NCBI GenBank assembly: GCA_036381175.1
Contig: DASVDI010000044.1
Span: 1-64,000 of the forward strand
Source of the DNA: JAJUFS01 sp036381175
Lineage (GTDB): Bacteria; Pseudomonadota; Gammaproteobacteria; Natronospirales; JAJUFS01
Length of the DNA: 64,000 nt
Direction: 5' to 3'
Both the position numbers and the translations under genes were made by a program. The stretch's first letter is position 1. Each line of letters begins with the position of its first letter. A model generated the notes under the pieces. It was given only the letters and a program-made list of their open reading frames with translations. It was not told the origin of the DNA and did not search any database. Below are positions 15,046 through 24,302 of this stretch, in pieces.

Positions 15046-15978
15046 TCAGGCCGCCTCCATGCCCTGCACGATGACGTGATCCTTCGCGGAAGCCTTGACG
15101 CGGTACATGATCCGGTCAGCGGCCTTTATCATGACGTTGATGTTTTTCGGCGCGGCCCGGCAAGCGATGGCGCCGATGCTCGCGGTGATGTCACTTGCGA
15201 GGAGACCTTCATCGCGCGCGAGGCGGCTACGCACTTTTTCCAAGGCTATTGCCGCGGTTTCCTCGCCGGTCTCAGGCAAAAGCACGGCGAATTCATTGTT
15301 GCCAAGACGCGTCGCGATATCGCTGGAGCGAAGATTTTCGTTGAGCACATCCGCAACCTTGCGCAGCAGCGCGTCGCCGGCCTGGCGGCCCAGCGTGCCG
15401 TTCGCCTTCTCGATATTGTCGAGGCCGATGTAGGCAAGTGTCGCCGGCCGGTTGTCGCGATGGCAGACCGCAAGCACGCTGCCTGCGCGCTCGAAGAACG
15501 AGCGGCTGTTGGGCAAGCCGGTGAGCGGGTCTGTGCGGCTGAGCTTGCGTTCGAGGCGCAGGGAATCGCGAAGCCTCGCAAACAGCAGTGTGACCAGCAG
15601 GAAAACGACGGCCTGCATCGCCGTGTTGATCACCGGAACGGCCCAGATGGAAACCGGTTCGCCGGAATAATGCACCAGCGCCCACGCCGCAGTGACGATC
15701 AGCGCCGCGAGCAGCGCTTGCGCGCGCGGCAGATACCACGCAGCAAGCAGCAGCGGAAGGAAGTACAACGGAAGAACGAGAATTTCCGTACCGGTGGAAT
15801 AATCGATTGCGGCAACGCCAAGCACGCCAATGCCGACAAGCAGGTAAGTCATCCAGTGCGCGTTGCTGTCCACGAGAGTCCCGGCATGAAGAACGAAAAT
15901 CCAGACTAGTACACCTGAAGCACTCGCGCCCGCGGGCGTTCGCCTTAGGTCTTTTCCTGAATCACCGGTTCTCTCCAA
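15046..15978 (-). CDS. Membrane GGDEF-domain protein with degenerate active site
   Basis: A 310-residue protein. Residues ~43-135 contain about four membrane helices, followed by a linker (ARLRDSLRLERKLSRTD) and a GGDEF domain (PLTGLPNSRSFFERAG, then a diagnostic loop). In place of GG(D/E)EF the loop reads G-N-N-E-F within RLGNNEFAVLLPE, and the usual metal-binding FDLDxFK is IGLDNIEKANG. Such proteins normally cannot make c-di-GMP and may act as GTP or c-di-GMP receptors. The listed start is a TTG with no strong ribosome site; an ATG at codon 43 is an alternative. Confidence 0.75.
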   Translation of the reverse strand: MERTGDSGKDLRRTPAGASASGVLVWIFVLHAGTLVDSNAHWMTYLLVGIGVLGVAAIDYSTGTEILVLPLYFLPLLLAAWYLPRAQALLAALIVTAAWALVHYSGEPVSIWAVPVINTAMQAVVFLLVTLLFARLRDSLRLERKLSRTDPLTGLPNSRSFFERAGSVLAVCHRDNRPATLAYIGLDNIEKANGTLGRQAGDALLRKVADVLNENLRSSDIATRLGNNEFAVLLPETGEETAAIALEKVRSRLARDEGLLASDITASIGAIACRAAPKNINVMIKAADRIMYRVKASAKDHVIVQGMEAA

Positions 15979-16079
15979 CCGCTGCCTGGGATGCCGTCAG
16001 TCTGAACATAACGATCCGCATGCAAATCTTCGTGAAGAGCTGGGAGAGATTTACAGGGATGCAGCGGGAATAGGATGAT

Positions 16080-16766
16080 TCATTCAGGTATTCCATTGTG
16101 ACGATCAAGAAGTACCTGTAACGAAATCTCTGCCGTCTCTTCGAAGCGCGCATCCAGTACGCGGAAATCCAGGATACGGTCGATACGAAATGTCCGGTAA
16201 TCTTCACGCAGCTGGCACCATGCAGCGAGCGTCCAGATCCGGCCCCAGAACACCAGGCCGAGTGGCCAGATGATGCGAACGGATTTTTCCTCGTCGGCAC
16301 GCTGGTAATCCATTTCAATCTTGCGCTTGCCGTTGATGGCTTCCCGAACAGTATCCAGCCGCGGTCCGAAGGTTTTTGCGTCCGGGAAAGCCGGCGCGAA
16401 CATGCGCGGTTTTCTCAGGTCGCTCTTCAATTTCGGTGGCAGCACGGAATCGATCTTGATGAGCGCCTCTTTCGCGGCGGCGGAAAGCTTGTCGCCGCCC
16501 CAGGCATCGATCATGCGCGCGCCGACGATCAGCGCTTCCATTTCTTCACGAGTGAACATGAGCGGGGGAAGATGAAAGCCGCCGCGAAGCACATAGCCGA
16601 CGCCGGCTTCGCCCTCGATCGGCACGCCCGAGAGAACAAGGTCCTGAACATCGCGATACACCGTGCGTTCCGACACTTCCAGCCGTTCGGCCAGCTGTTT
16701 CGCAGTGACAAGCCGGCGGCCCTGCATGTATTGAATGATCTGGAACAGCCGGTCGGCTCGGCGCAC
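16080..16766 (-). CDS. YafY-type regulator (HTH plus WYL domain)
   Basis: A 228-residue transcription regulator. The N-terminal winged helix is RLFQIIQYMQGRRLVTAKQLAERLEVSERTVYRDVQDL, followed by GVPIEGEAGVGYVLR. A central helical stretch leads to a WYL domain from about residue 137 (RKIEMDYQRADEEKSVR, then IIWPLGLVFWGRIWTLAAW, close to the WYL consensus, and the FRIDRIL strand). WYL proteins sense small ligands or nucleic acids. It lies 68 bases after the cupin gene on the same strand, which it might regulate or share a transcript with. Confidence 0.88.
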   Translation of the reverse strand: MRRADRLFQIIQYMQGRRLVTAKQLAERLEVSERTVYRDVQDLVLSGVPIEGEAGVGYVLRGGFHLPPLMFTREEMEALIVGARMIDAWGGDKLSAAAKEALIKIDSVLPPKLKSDLRKPRMFAPAFPDAKTFGPRLDTVREAINGKRKIEMDYQRADEEKSVRIIWPLGLVFWGRIWTLAAWCQLREDYRTFRIDRILDFRVLDARFEETAEISLQVLLDRHNGIPE

Positions 16767-16834
16767 GATTTCTTCCCCCCGATATTCTTGCCGTGATTAT
16801 AGTGCGATTGTTCATCGGGCTCGCGCTGCGATTG

Positions 16835-17353
16835 TTATTCGCCTTCCCAGTAGTCAACTTCCTGCGTTTCACGCCCGATGAAAAGATACTGTTTCGGCTT
16901 ACCGTTCGTGCCGGCGGGAAAATCCGCAAGCAGGCCGAACTTCCCGGAGTCCGGGTACTCCGCGATATCCGGTGACGATTGTGTGCTCACCGCGAGATAT
17001 TTCAATTCGTCCTCGCCGGTATTGACGATCTGGTGCGCGGTTTCCGGTCCACAGGCCGGGCAGGCAATCACGTCACCCGGGTTGATCGCATGCACGGCGT
17101 CGCCAATGCGCACTTCACCCGCACCTTCCAGGATGAAGAACATTTCTTCATTGACGCGATGATTGTGAAACGGAAAGGCGCGCTTTCCCGGTGGCACGGC
17201 CGTGATGTTGTAGCCGAGTTTTTGTGCGCCGATCTGCCGACCGACAAAACCCATGCGCGCGTCGTAGCGCCCGGCAGCGTCGCCGGTGGCAGCAAAGGCC
17301 TCGGGGCGCGGATGCAGTTCGACATCGGCGATATTGATTATGGATGTGGTCAT
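16835..17353 (-). CDS. Cupin-domain protein
   Basis: A 172-residue protein with one cupin barrel. Motif 1 is FPFHNHRVNEEMFFILEGAGEVRIG, with two histidines and a glutamate as likely metal ligands. Motif 2 is NPGDVIACPACGPETAHQIVN. The first ~50 residues (LHPRPEAFAATGDAAGRYDAR...GRQIGAQKLGYNITAVPPG) match cupins related to ectoine-synthase-like or sugar-binding types, but the substrate is unknown. AAGGAG lies upstream of the ATG. The C-terminus ends acidic (VDYWEGE). Confidence 0.85.
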   Translation of the reverse strand: MTTSIINIADVELHPRPEAFAATGDAAGRYDARMGFVGRQIGAQKLGYNITAVPPGKRAFPFHNHRVNEEMFFILEGAGEVRIGDAVHAINPGDVIACPACGPETAHQIVNTGEDELKYLAVSTQSSPDIAEYPDSGKFGLLADFPAGTNGKPKQYLFIGRETQEVDYWEGE

Positions 17354-17463
17354 GACGTTCTGTATCTCCTTGAAGTTTTTTTAACGACAAGGGCAATTCT
17401 GAACGCAGCCTGCTGACAACGTCCTGTCAGGAGAAAGCTCTGCTCGCTGTGCAATCCAGCAAT

Positions 17464-17486
17464 AAAAAGCCCCGCCGTAGCGGGGC
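17464..17486 (-). terminator. Rho-independent terminator
   Basis: GCCCCGC (17469-17475) pairs with GCGGGGC (17480-17486) around CGTA; on the minus strand the stem is followed by TTTTTATT. It ends the EF-hand gene about 90 bases downstream of its stop. Confidence 0.85.
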
Positions 17487-17577
17487 CGGGGAGAGCCGCT
17501 TGCCGTAAAGGCTGCGACGTGTGGCGGATTCGTGCGCTGGCAGGTGAACGAATCCGCAGTGCGGGTTACTCGTCAGC

Positions 17578-18027
17578 TTATTCGTCAATGCCGCTGTTGT
17601 TGTCCGTGCGGTCATCGACGATGGCGCTGTCGTCGGTCGCGGTGGTTTCGTCCTGGGCGGCGTCATTCACGTCGGTGTCGATCGGATCATACTCGACATC
17701 CGTGCGGTCATCCTCGAGCGCTTCTTCTGAAGTTCCCTCGTCCTTGAAGAGCGGTTCATCAACGGGCTGGGAAATCGTTTCGACTTCCGTTTCGCTGCCA
17801 ATGTTGCTGTTGACTTCCGCCTCGTCCAGGTAGCCGTCGCCGTTTGCATCCATGGTGTCGAAGTTTGCGGAAATCTCGGTGTTGTTGCTGACTTCCGTCT
17901 CGCTCAGCTGGCCATCGCCGTTCGCGTCCGCCGTGTCGAAATCGAAATCCTGGTTGGCCATTGCGGTACCACTTGCAAATGCGGTGGCAAAGGCAGTGGA
18001 AAGTAGCAGTGCTGTCAGTGTTCTCAT
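17578..18027 (-). CDS. Secreted EF-hand calcium-binding protein
   Basis: A 149-residue exported protein. The signal peptide ends near residue 24 (ASGTAMA). Two EF-hand loops follow, DANGDGQLSETE and DANGDGYLDEAE, 24 residues apart, each with the D-x-[DN]-x-[DN]-G ligand spacing. The C-terminal half is highly acidic and probably disordered (EEALEDDRTDVEYDPIDTD). It likely binds calcium in the periplasm or outside the cell; no partner is known. A GGAGG Shine-Dalgarno sequence supports the start. Confidence 0.85.
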   Translation of the reverse strand: MRTLTALLLSTAFATAFASGTAMANQDFDFDTADANGDGQLSETEVSNNTEISANFDTMDANGDGYLDEAEVNSNIGSETEVETISQPVDEPLFKDEGTSEEALEDDRTDVEYDPIDTDVNDAAQDETTATDDSAIVDDRTDNNSGIDE

Positions 18028-18296
18028 GATTACCTCCGGTCAGGTGCTCGAATGTTTTGCCGGCGAGACAGCCGGCTTGCACTGAACAGACGCAAGATGC
18101 GTGCCAGCCGTGAAAATGTCGCCAATTGCGCGGTGTTTGGCGTGTTGATCAATTTCGCGGCCGTGACGTGCGCGAAGAAACCGTCACCTGGCGGCGACAC
18201 TTTCGGCGGCATTTGCCAAGTACCTGATTGAATGACACGAAACTGTCGCCGGTGAGAGACACGGCAGACAGGTCAGTGATTGGTAAAACCAGGAGT
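18028..18296. other. Intergenic region without a visible gene
   Basis: This stretch separates the EF-hand start from the terminator of the next minus-strand gene. It should hold the EF-hand promoter, but no clear -35/-10 pair, operator or small ORF with a ribosome site was found. Confidence 0.5.
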
Positions 18297-18322
18297 AAAA
18301 AAAAGCCCGGCAGTGCCGGGCT
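18297..18322 (-). terminator. Rho-independent terminator
   Basis: AGCCCGGC (18304-18311) and GCCGGGCT (18315-18322) pair around AGT. On the minus strand the stem is followed by eight T residues. It ends the lysine-rich coiled-coil gene. Confidence 0.92.
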
Positions 18323-18344
18323 CTTGATTCAACGACGAGCTGCT

Positions 18345-18878
18345 TCAGCGGGAAGCGGTTTTCTTCCGCTTGGCGGCCGTCTTTTTCTTCGGCGCTGCTT
18401 TTTTCTTTTTTGCTGCAGTCTTCTTTTTTGCCGGAGCTGCGGTGGTTTTCTTCTTGCGCGTGGCTTTCTTCTTCCGGCCTTTCTTCGCTTCGGCCTTCTC
18501 GTGCTTGCGCTGGGCCTGCTGCATGCTCTTGTCCATGCTGGCCGCGAGCTTCTCGGCAGATTTTGCTTCGACCTTCGCCGTCTTCATCCTGCCGAGCATG
18601 TCTTTCGCCGATTTCTGTTCGGCGCGCATTGCGTCGATTTCGCCGCGGACCTTGTCGACGGCCTTGCGGTCGGAAGCCAGCCCGCTCTTGTCGAATTTTT
18701 TCTTCGCGCGGTCGCGTTGCTTCTGCAAGGCAGCGATCTGCTTCTGGCGGCGCTTCACATCACGTTGCAACTTGACGGTTTCGCGCTCCAGTGTCTTCGC
18801 TTCTTTCGCGGTGACGCGGACAAATTCCCTGCGCACCTGATCAAAGCTTTTCATCACGTCTTTGATAACGTCGGTCAT
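18345..18878 (-). CDS. Coiled-coil protein with histone-H1-like lysine/alanine tail
   Basis: A 177-residue protein. Residues 1-120 are charged and helical with heptad character (ETVKLQRDVKRRQKQIAALQKQ and following), predicted coiled coil. Residues ~128-177 are a K/A/T/P-rich tail (KKKTAAKKKKAAPKKK), like eukaryotic H1 and bacterial AlgP/HctB-type DNA-binding tails. It probably binds DNA or RNA and oligomerises. GGGAGGAT just before the ATG supports the start. No family name can be given with confidence. Confidence 0.75.
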   Translation of the reverse strand: MTDVIKDVMKSFDQVRREFVRVTAKEAKTLERETVKLQRDVKRRQKQIAALQKQRDRAKKKFDKSGLASDRKAVDKVRGEIDAMRAEQKSAKDMLGRMKTAKVEAKSAEKLAASMDKSMQQAQRKHEKAEAKKGRKKKATRKKKTTAAPAKKKTAAKKKKAAPKKKTAAKRKKTASR

Positions 18879-19080
18879 GAGGATCCTCCCAGATCGTTTT
18901 ATGACCGTGCGAGTCTAACGGCAAAACGCGAAATAACCAATTTTCACGAGAGGAGATAAACCGGACGCATGCGGCCATGCCTGTAAGGTTACGTACTCAT
19001 GTTGCGACTTCCTGTGACTGCTAAGATTGTTCGCGTTCAGCGGAACGCTTCGTGATCCGCGCATCAACGGGAGAAATTAC

Positions 19081-19746
19081 TTGGACGAGGTGAGGTCAAG
19101 GCATGACGGCCGCGTACACCTGTACTGGCCGCGGCATGAAATCGTCAACGCGGTAACGCATTTCATCGGCTTGTTGTTCGCCATCAGCGCGGTGCCCGTG
19201 CTGATTCTCATGGCCACGATCAGCGGCACGATCACCGAGCTTTACACATTCATCATCTATTCGGCATCGCTGATTCTTCTTTATCTCGTCTCGACGCTGT
19301 ATCACGCCTGGCCCCAGGGCCGCACGAAAGGATTACTGCAGAAGCTGGATCACATGATGGTGTACGTGCTGATTGCTGGCACATACACGCCGTTTCTCAT
19401 CGCCGAGCTCGGCGATGTCATCGGCTGGACACTGTTTTTCATGTTGTGGCTGCTGGCCACATTCGGGATCGGGTTCAAGGCAAAGTACGGCGACCGGCAT
19501 GATGGCGTTTCAACATTCGCCTATCTTTTGATGGGCTGGGTGGGCATGGTTGCGATCGTGCCGTTGTACGAAGAACTTCCGCAGGTGTCGTTCACGTTCG
19601 TACTCGCGGGCGGCATCGCGTATTCCATCGGTACCGTTTTCTATCGCTGGGAAGGGCTGCCGTACAACCACGGCATCTGGCATGTGTTCTGCCTCGCCGG
19701 CAGCGTGTGTCATTTTGTTGCGGTGCTTTACCTGCTGGACGGCTAA
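19081..19746 (+). CDS. Hemolysin III (YqfA/PAQR) family membrane protein
   Basis: A 221-residue protein with seven predicted membrane helices. Family marks are the N-terminal HEIVNAVTHFIG, STLYHAWPQGRTKGLLQKLDHMMVY, IAGTYTPFLI and the closing GIWHVFCLAGSVCHFVAVLY; the histidines in STLYH, LDH and WHVF form the PAQR metal site. Bacterial members are not proven hemolysins and influence membrane lipid state. I prefer TTG at 19081, seven bases after GGGAG, over an unsupported TTG at 19027; the resulting length is typical of the family. Confidence 0.88.
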   Translation: MDEVRSRHDGRVHLYWPRHEIVNAVTHFIGLLFAISAVPVLILMATISGTITELYTFIIYSASLILLYLVSTLYHAWPQGRTKGLLQKLDHMMVYVLIAGTYTPFLIAELGDVIGWTLFFMLWLLATFGIGFKAKYGDRHDGVSTFAYLLMGWVGMVAIVPLYEELPQVSFTFVLAGGIAYSIGTVFYRWEGLPYNHGIWHVFCLAGSVCHFVAVLYLLDG

Positions 19747-19886
19747 TCAATCAATTTCATTCTTCTGCCGTCGGCAAGCCGGCGTGAACGTCGTCCTTGC
19801 CTGGTCCCGGGTTCCATGATTACATTTGGGTACAAATACTCAATATGTTTCGGTGGCCGTTGTCACCGGTTTCCTGGAGGGGAGTG

Positions 19887-21916
19887 ATGATGGCGATGCG
19901 GAATCGTGTTCTGCCAGCTGTGTTTGCGCTTTCAGCATTTGTTCTTGCAGGCTGTGGTGGAGGGTCAGGCGGCGACACGGCGAGCCCGCCGGACCCCGCT
20001 CCTGCGGAAAACGTCCCGCCAACAGCGAAGATCGTGTTTCCGCCCGCCGACGCGATATTCACGGCAGAAACCATCACGGTCAGGGGCACGGCAACCGATA
20101 CCGATGGTACGGTCAACTCGGTTCGCGTGAATGGCATCGAAGCTGGCAGCAGCGATGGTTTTGCTACGTGGACCGCGAAGATCGACGTTGCCATGGGCAG
20201 CAACACCATCACGGTCGATGTCGACGACGATGATGGCGACACCCGCGCCGCGGCCGCGATTGCAAACCTCATCCGTACAACCGCACCGTTCACTTACAGC
20301 GAGGATATCGCGGTTGATACCGTTGAAGGACGCGCGCTGGTGCTCGACCGGCTGCAGCGCACGCTGTTTGCCGTGGACTTCCAGGATGGCACGCGCAGCA
20401 TCATCAGCGGGCAAGGCAGGGGCACGGGTCCGATACCGGAATATGCCGTCGCTTTCGCGCTGAACGAGACAGGAACGGAAGCCTACGTCGCCGAGCGCGT
20501 GCGGGTTCTTGCCTATGACCTTGAAACCGGTGATCGCCGGGAGATTTTTTCCACTGATCGGGACGACATCTACATTGCCGACATTGCGTACGACGCTGCG
20601 GCAGACCGGCTGTTGGCGGTCGGCTACAACTGGGAGATGCGCGTTATCGATCCCGTCACTGTGAAGATGTCGTGCTTTCGGATGAGGCGGAAGATTGCCT
20701 GGCGGTACTGAGTCCTCCCGACCCGGTCACCGTTACGCGCGGACCAGCGGAGCGCTGGATCGTGGGTACGACGGACGGGCATCTCGTTGCCATCGACGAC
20801 GTGGGTAACTGCGAGGAGATCTACGACGATCCCGACGAATACGGTTACGCCATCAACAATCTTTTGTTGGATGCAGCGAACGATACGCTGTACTTCACGG
20901 CTCGCGGTGCAGTGTTTTCCAGTAGTGCATCAGGCATGAACGTGACCGAGATGTTTTCGTCGTACTACACCAACCTTCTGGCCTTCGATCCCAACGGCGA
21001 TCGTCTGCTGTTGCAGGACCCCACCGGTATCGTGGCCTACAATCTCGACTCGCGAGTGACGAAGAACATCGCGAATGACGAGGAAGTGCGAGTGGGGTCC
21101 GGTCCGCGTATCACTGACATGTACGACGCGGCCTTCGACTTCGAGAAAGGTGTCGCGTATGTCATCAATCGGCACGGGGAGCTTTTCACGGTCGATTTGC
21201 AATCAGGCGCTCGCGCTAGTTTCCTGGATGAGCCGGTGGCGCTCAATGGCGGCCACCTGATTTTTGACGAACAGGGAAACCGGATCATCACGGACGCCGC
21301 GTCCTCTCTGATCACCGTTGACATCGATACCGGGGAGAAAACGGTGCTTGCCCGTCCGGTGAACCTCAGTTTCGACATGCCGGGCACCATGCCGTTCGAT
21401 GCAGCGGGCAACAGGCTGATACACGCGAGCGGCAATGTCCTTTATGCCTTCAGCCTCGATACTTACACCAACAGCATCATTTCTGTTCAGGGGAGTGAAG
21501 ACTATCTTGGCGCCGCCGATCTCGACATGCGCCGGAACCGTGCCATTGTCGTTCGCGACTTCCCACCGGAACTGATCGCGATTGACCTTGTCACGGGCGA
21601 TACGACCACGCTCACGGAATTCAACGCGAGTGCGAGCCCGGCTGTGAAGTCTGTTGCCGATGTGAATGTAGATGCTGTCAACGATGACGTCTGGCTGATC
21701 GACCAGTTCAACGGAAATTTCGTGCGCGTCGATCTTGCGACAGGCAAACATGAAATCGTTGCAGGCGATGCCATCGCCAACGGCATCAGCTTTGCCGATC
21801 CGGTGAGTCTCGGTATTGACGAGGAAGATCGCATCGCCTGGATTCTCGATGCTGCGACTGGCTCGCTTGTTGCCGTCGATCTTGCAAGTGGCGATCGCGT
21901 AATCATCTCCCGTTAA
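19887..21916 (+). pseudogene. Propeller lipoprotein gene split by a one-base frameshift
   Basis: The first frame starts at 19887 after GGAGGGGAG and encodes a lipoprotein (FVLAGCGG), a proline-rich spacer, an Ig-like domain (TAKIVFPPADAIFTAETITVRG) and the first propeller strands, but shifts near 20660 and stops at 20711. The second frame runs open from about 20660 to 21916 and continues the same propeller, with repeated strand pairs such as RLLLQDPTGIVAYNLDS and RLIHASGNVLYAFSLDT. Adding one G in CACTGTGAAGAT (20655-20668) would give RVIDPVTGEDVVLSDE and one product of about 676 residues. It is either a real inactivating deletion or a base-calling error. Confidence 0.8.
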
Positions 21917-21969
21917 AGGGTATTGCCGCGAGCTGGTTGAAGAGATAACAGCGACAGGTATTCGGCGTA

Positions 21970-24051
21970 TCAGTCCTTCTTCTTTCGCGTCGTCAATGTT
22001 CCCGGGCGGCGTGCACGCGGAGCAGGTTCGCCTGATTTTCCGCCGGGTTTTTCGCTGATTTTTCCGCCGGCTTTCGCCGCCATGCGCGCGTTCTTTCCGG
22101 GACGCGCCTTCTTTCCGGCAGGTTTCGCAGCGCGCGGTTTTTCATCGCGCTTTTTGTCGGTGAAACGCGGTTTTCCGGCGGGTTTCGTTTTGGCGTCGCC
22201 ATGCGGCGCGCGTGTTGCGGGTCTGGCCGCGCGAGGTTTTTTGTCGGCGGAATGCGCCGTCTCGCGCGATGCGGATTTCAGCGCCCGTGCCTTGCCGCCG
22301 AATGGCGGAAGTTCCGGTTCCGCGGATTCTTCCGCGGGTTCCGGTTTCCCGTCGGTACGCGAAATGCGCAATGCCTGTCCGGCGACGCGCGTTTTTTTCA
22401 GGCCCTGGAAAATTTCCGGCGGCATGCTTTCGGGCAAGTCCACCAGGCTGTGATCATCGAAAATCTGTATGCGTCCGATATAACGGCCTTCGAGGCCGGC
22501 TTCATTCGCGATCGCGCCCATGATGTTGCCGGGCTTCACGCCGTGCGCGTGGCCGACTTCGATGCGAAAGCGTTCCACGCCTTCCGGCGGCGGCGTGTCG
22601 TCACGTTCACGTTTCCTGCGACTGCCGTAGGCTTCATCGCGAAATTTTTCATCGCGTTCTTCGCGCCGGTCGCGCTTCGTTTTTCGTTCCCGTTCTTCCG
22701 GCGGCAGTTCCGCTTTCGGCTTCAGCAGCAATGGCTTGCCCTGTTGTGCGAGCTTCGCGAGTGCGGCGGCAATTTCCAGCGGCGGCACGTCGTGCTGTTG
22801 CTCGTACGACGCAATCAGTTCACGGAAAAAATCGAGTTCGCCGGCGCTGATGGTATCGGTGATTTTCTGGTGAAAATTCGCGATGCGCTTGTCGTTGATG
22901 ACTTCCGTCGTCGGCAGCTGCATTTCGGTAATCTTCTGGCGCGTCGCGCGCTCGATCAGCGAGAGCAGGCGTTTCTCGCGGGGTGCGACGAACAGTATCG
23001 CTTCACCGCTGCGCCCGGCACGGCCCGTGCGGCCAATGCGATGAACATAGGCTTCGGTGTCGTAGGGAATGTCGTAATTGATGACGTGGCTGACGCGATC
23101 GACATCCAGACCGCGCGCGGCGACATCCGTGGCGATGAGGATATCGAGCTTGCCATTCTTGAAATTCTGCACCGTCTGCTCGCGCAGTTTCTGCGGCACG
23201 TCGCCATTCAACGCAACCGCTTCGTAACCGCGCGCCTGCATCTTCTCGGCGAGCTCCAGCGTCGCGGTCTTGGTGCGCACGAACACGATCACGCCGTCGA
23301 ATTCCTCGACTTCGAGAATGCGCGTCAGTGCATCGAGCTTGTGCATTCCCGAAACGTACCAGTAGCGCTGGCGGATGGTTTCTGCGGTCGTGGTCTTGAG
23401 CTTGATCGAAATCTGTTCGGGATCGTTGAGATGCTTCTCGGCGATGCGCTGGATCACTGCGGGCAGCGTTGCGGAAAACAGCGCGATCTGCCGTTCGGGC
23501 GGCGTCTGCTCAAGAATCCAGGTCACATCATCGATGAAACCCATGCGCAGCATTTCGTCGGCTTCATCGAGCACCAGTGCCTTGAGCGCATCGAGATTCA
23601 GCGAGCCGCGGCGCATGTGATCCATCACGCGACCCGGCGTACCGACGACGACATGCACGCCGCGCTTGAGCTGGTTGAGCTGGCCGCGCATGTCCTGGCC
23701 GCCGTAAACGGGCGCGACATGAAAACCCGGCAGGAATGCCGCGTAACGCTGGAACGCTTCGGCGACCTGGATGGCGAGTTCGCGCGTCGGCGCGAGCACG
23801 AGCAATTGCGGCTCGGCGCGCGCGAGATCGATTCTTGCCAGCAGCGGCAGCGCGAAGGCCGCCGTCTTGCCGGTGCCCGTCTGCGCCTGGCCGAGCACAT
23901 CGCGGCCGGCGAGCAATGGCGGGATGGTGCGCGCCTGGATGGGCGATGGCGTTTCGTAGCCAACGGCCGCCAGCGCTTTCAACAAGGTGTCGGGCAGGCC
24001 GAGATCGGCGAATTGCGGAAGATTTCCAGTGCCGGAAGTGTCGTCATGCAT
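21970..24051 (-). CDS. deaD: DEAD-box RNA helicase DeaD/CsdA
   Basis: A 693-residue helicase that unwinds RNA during ribosome assembly and cold adaptation. Motifs in order: FADLGLPDTLLKAL Q-motif, AQTGTGKT (I), PTRELA (Ia), TPGRVMDH, DEAD (II) in LVLDEADEML, SAT (III), then IVFVRTKTATLELAEKM, VAARGLDVDR (V) and HRIGRTGRAGR (VI). A DbpA-type RNA-binding domain follows (FRIEVGHAHGVKPGNIMGAIANEAGL). The last ~130 residues are a K/P/A/R-rich disordered tail. I start at the ATG at 24051; the open frame further upstream contains no helicase sequence. Confidence 0.95.
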   Translation of the reverse strand: MHDDTSGTGNLPQFADLGLPDTLLKALAAVGYETPSPIQARTIPPLLAGRDVLGQAQTGTGKTAAFALPLLARIDLARAEPQLLVLAPTRELAIQVAEAFQRYAAFLPGFHVAPVYGGQDMRGQLNQLKRGVHVVVGTPGRVMDHMRRGSLNLDALKALVLDEADEMLRMGFIDDVTWILEQTPPERQIALFSATLPAVIQRIAEKHLNDPEQISIKLKTTTAETIRQRYWYVSGMHKLDALTRILEVEEFDGVIVFVRTKTATLELAEKMQARGYEAVALNGDVPQKLREQTVQNFKNGKLDILIATDVAARGLDVDRVSHVINYDIPYDTEAYVHRIGRTGRAGRSGEAILFVAPREKRLLSLIERATRQKITEMQLPTTEVINDKRIANFHQKITDTISAGELDFFRELIASYEQQHDVPPLEIAAALAKLAQQGKPLLLKPKAELPPEERERKTKRDRREERDEKFRDEAYGSRRKRERDDTPPPEGVERFRIEVGHAHGVKPGNIMGAIANEAGLEGRYIGRIQIFDDHSLVDLPESMPPEIFQGLKKTRVAGQALRISRTDGKPEPAEESAEPELPPFGGKARALKSASRETAHSADKKPRAARPATRAPHGDAKTKPAGKPRFTDKKRDEKPRAAKPAGKKARPGKNARMAAKAGGKISEKPGGKSGEPAPRARRPGTLTTRKKKD

Positions 24052-24302
24052 GGCGGGAATCACAGGTCGGAATCGGACCGACAAGGATACTCTTTCGCAC
24101 AAATAATTGATTCCCTGCAGCGAACTTTGTTTACCGTCTCTGCCAGTTATTTTCGGCGGGATTGCCTGCATTCCCGGGGCGTTTGGCGATTGCGTGAATG
24201 AACGACTCTTTTTTTGCGCGTGGGGAACTTGCCTGATGAATGGCTGAAGACTGCCATGAACACCTGAGATGTTTCCCCCGCGATGAAAGATATGCTCGGT
24301 GC

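Noticed and set aside
22201..24201. Long plus-strand open frame opposite deaD (666 codons)
   Set aside because: It is a shadow of the helicase gene, whose motifs are unambiguous. The plus-strand translation is rich in H, R and Q with no recognisable domain.
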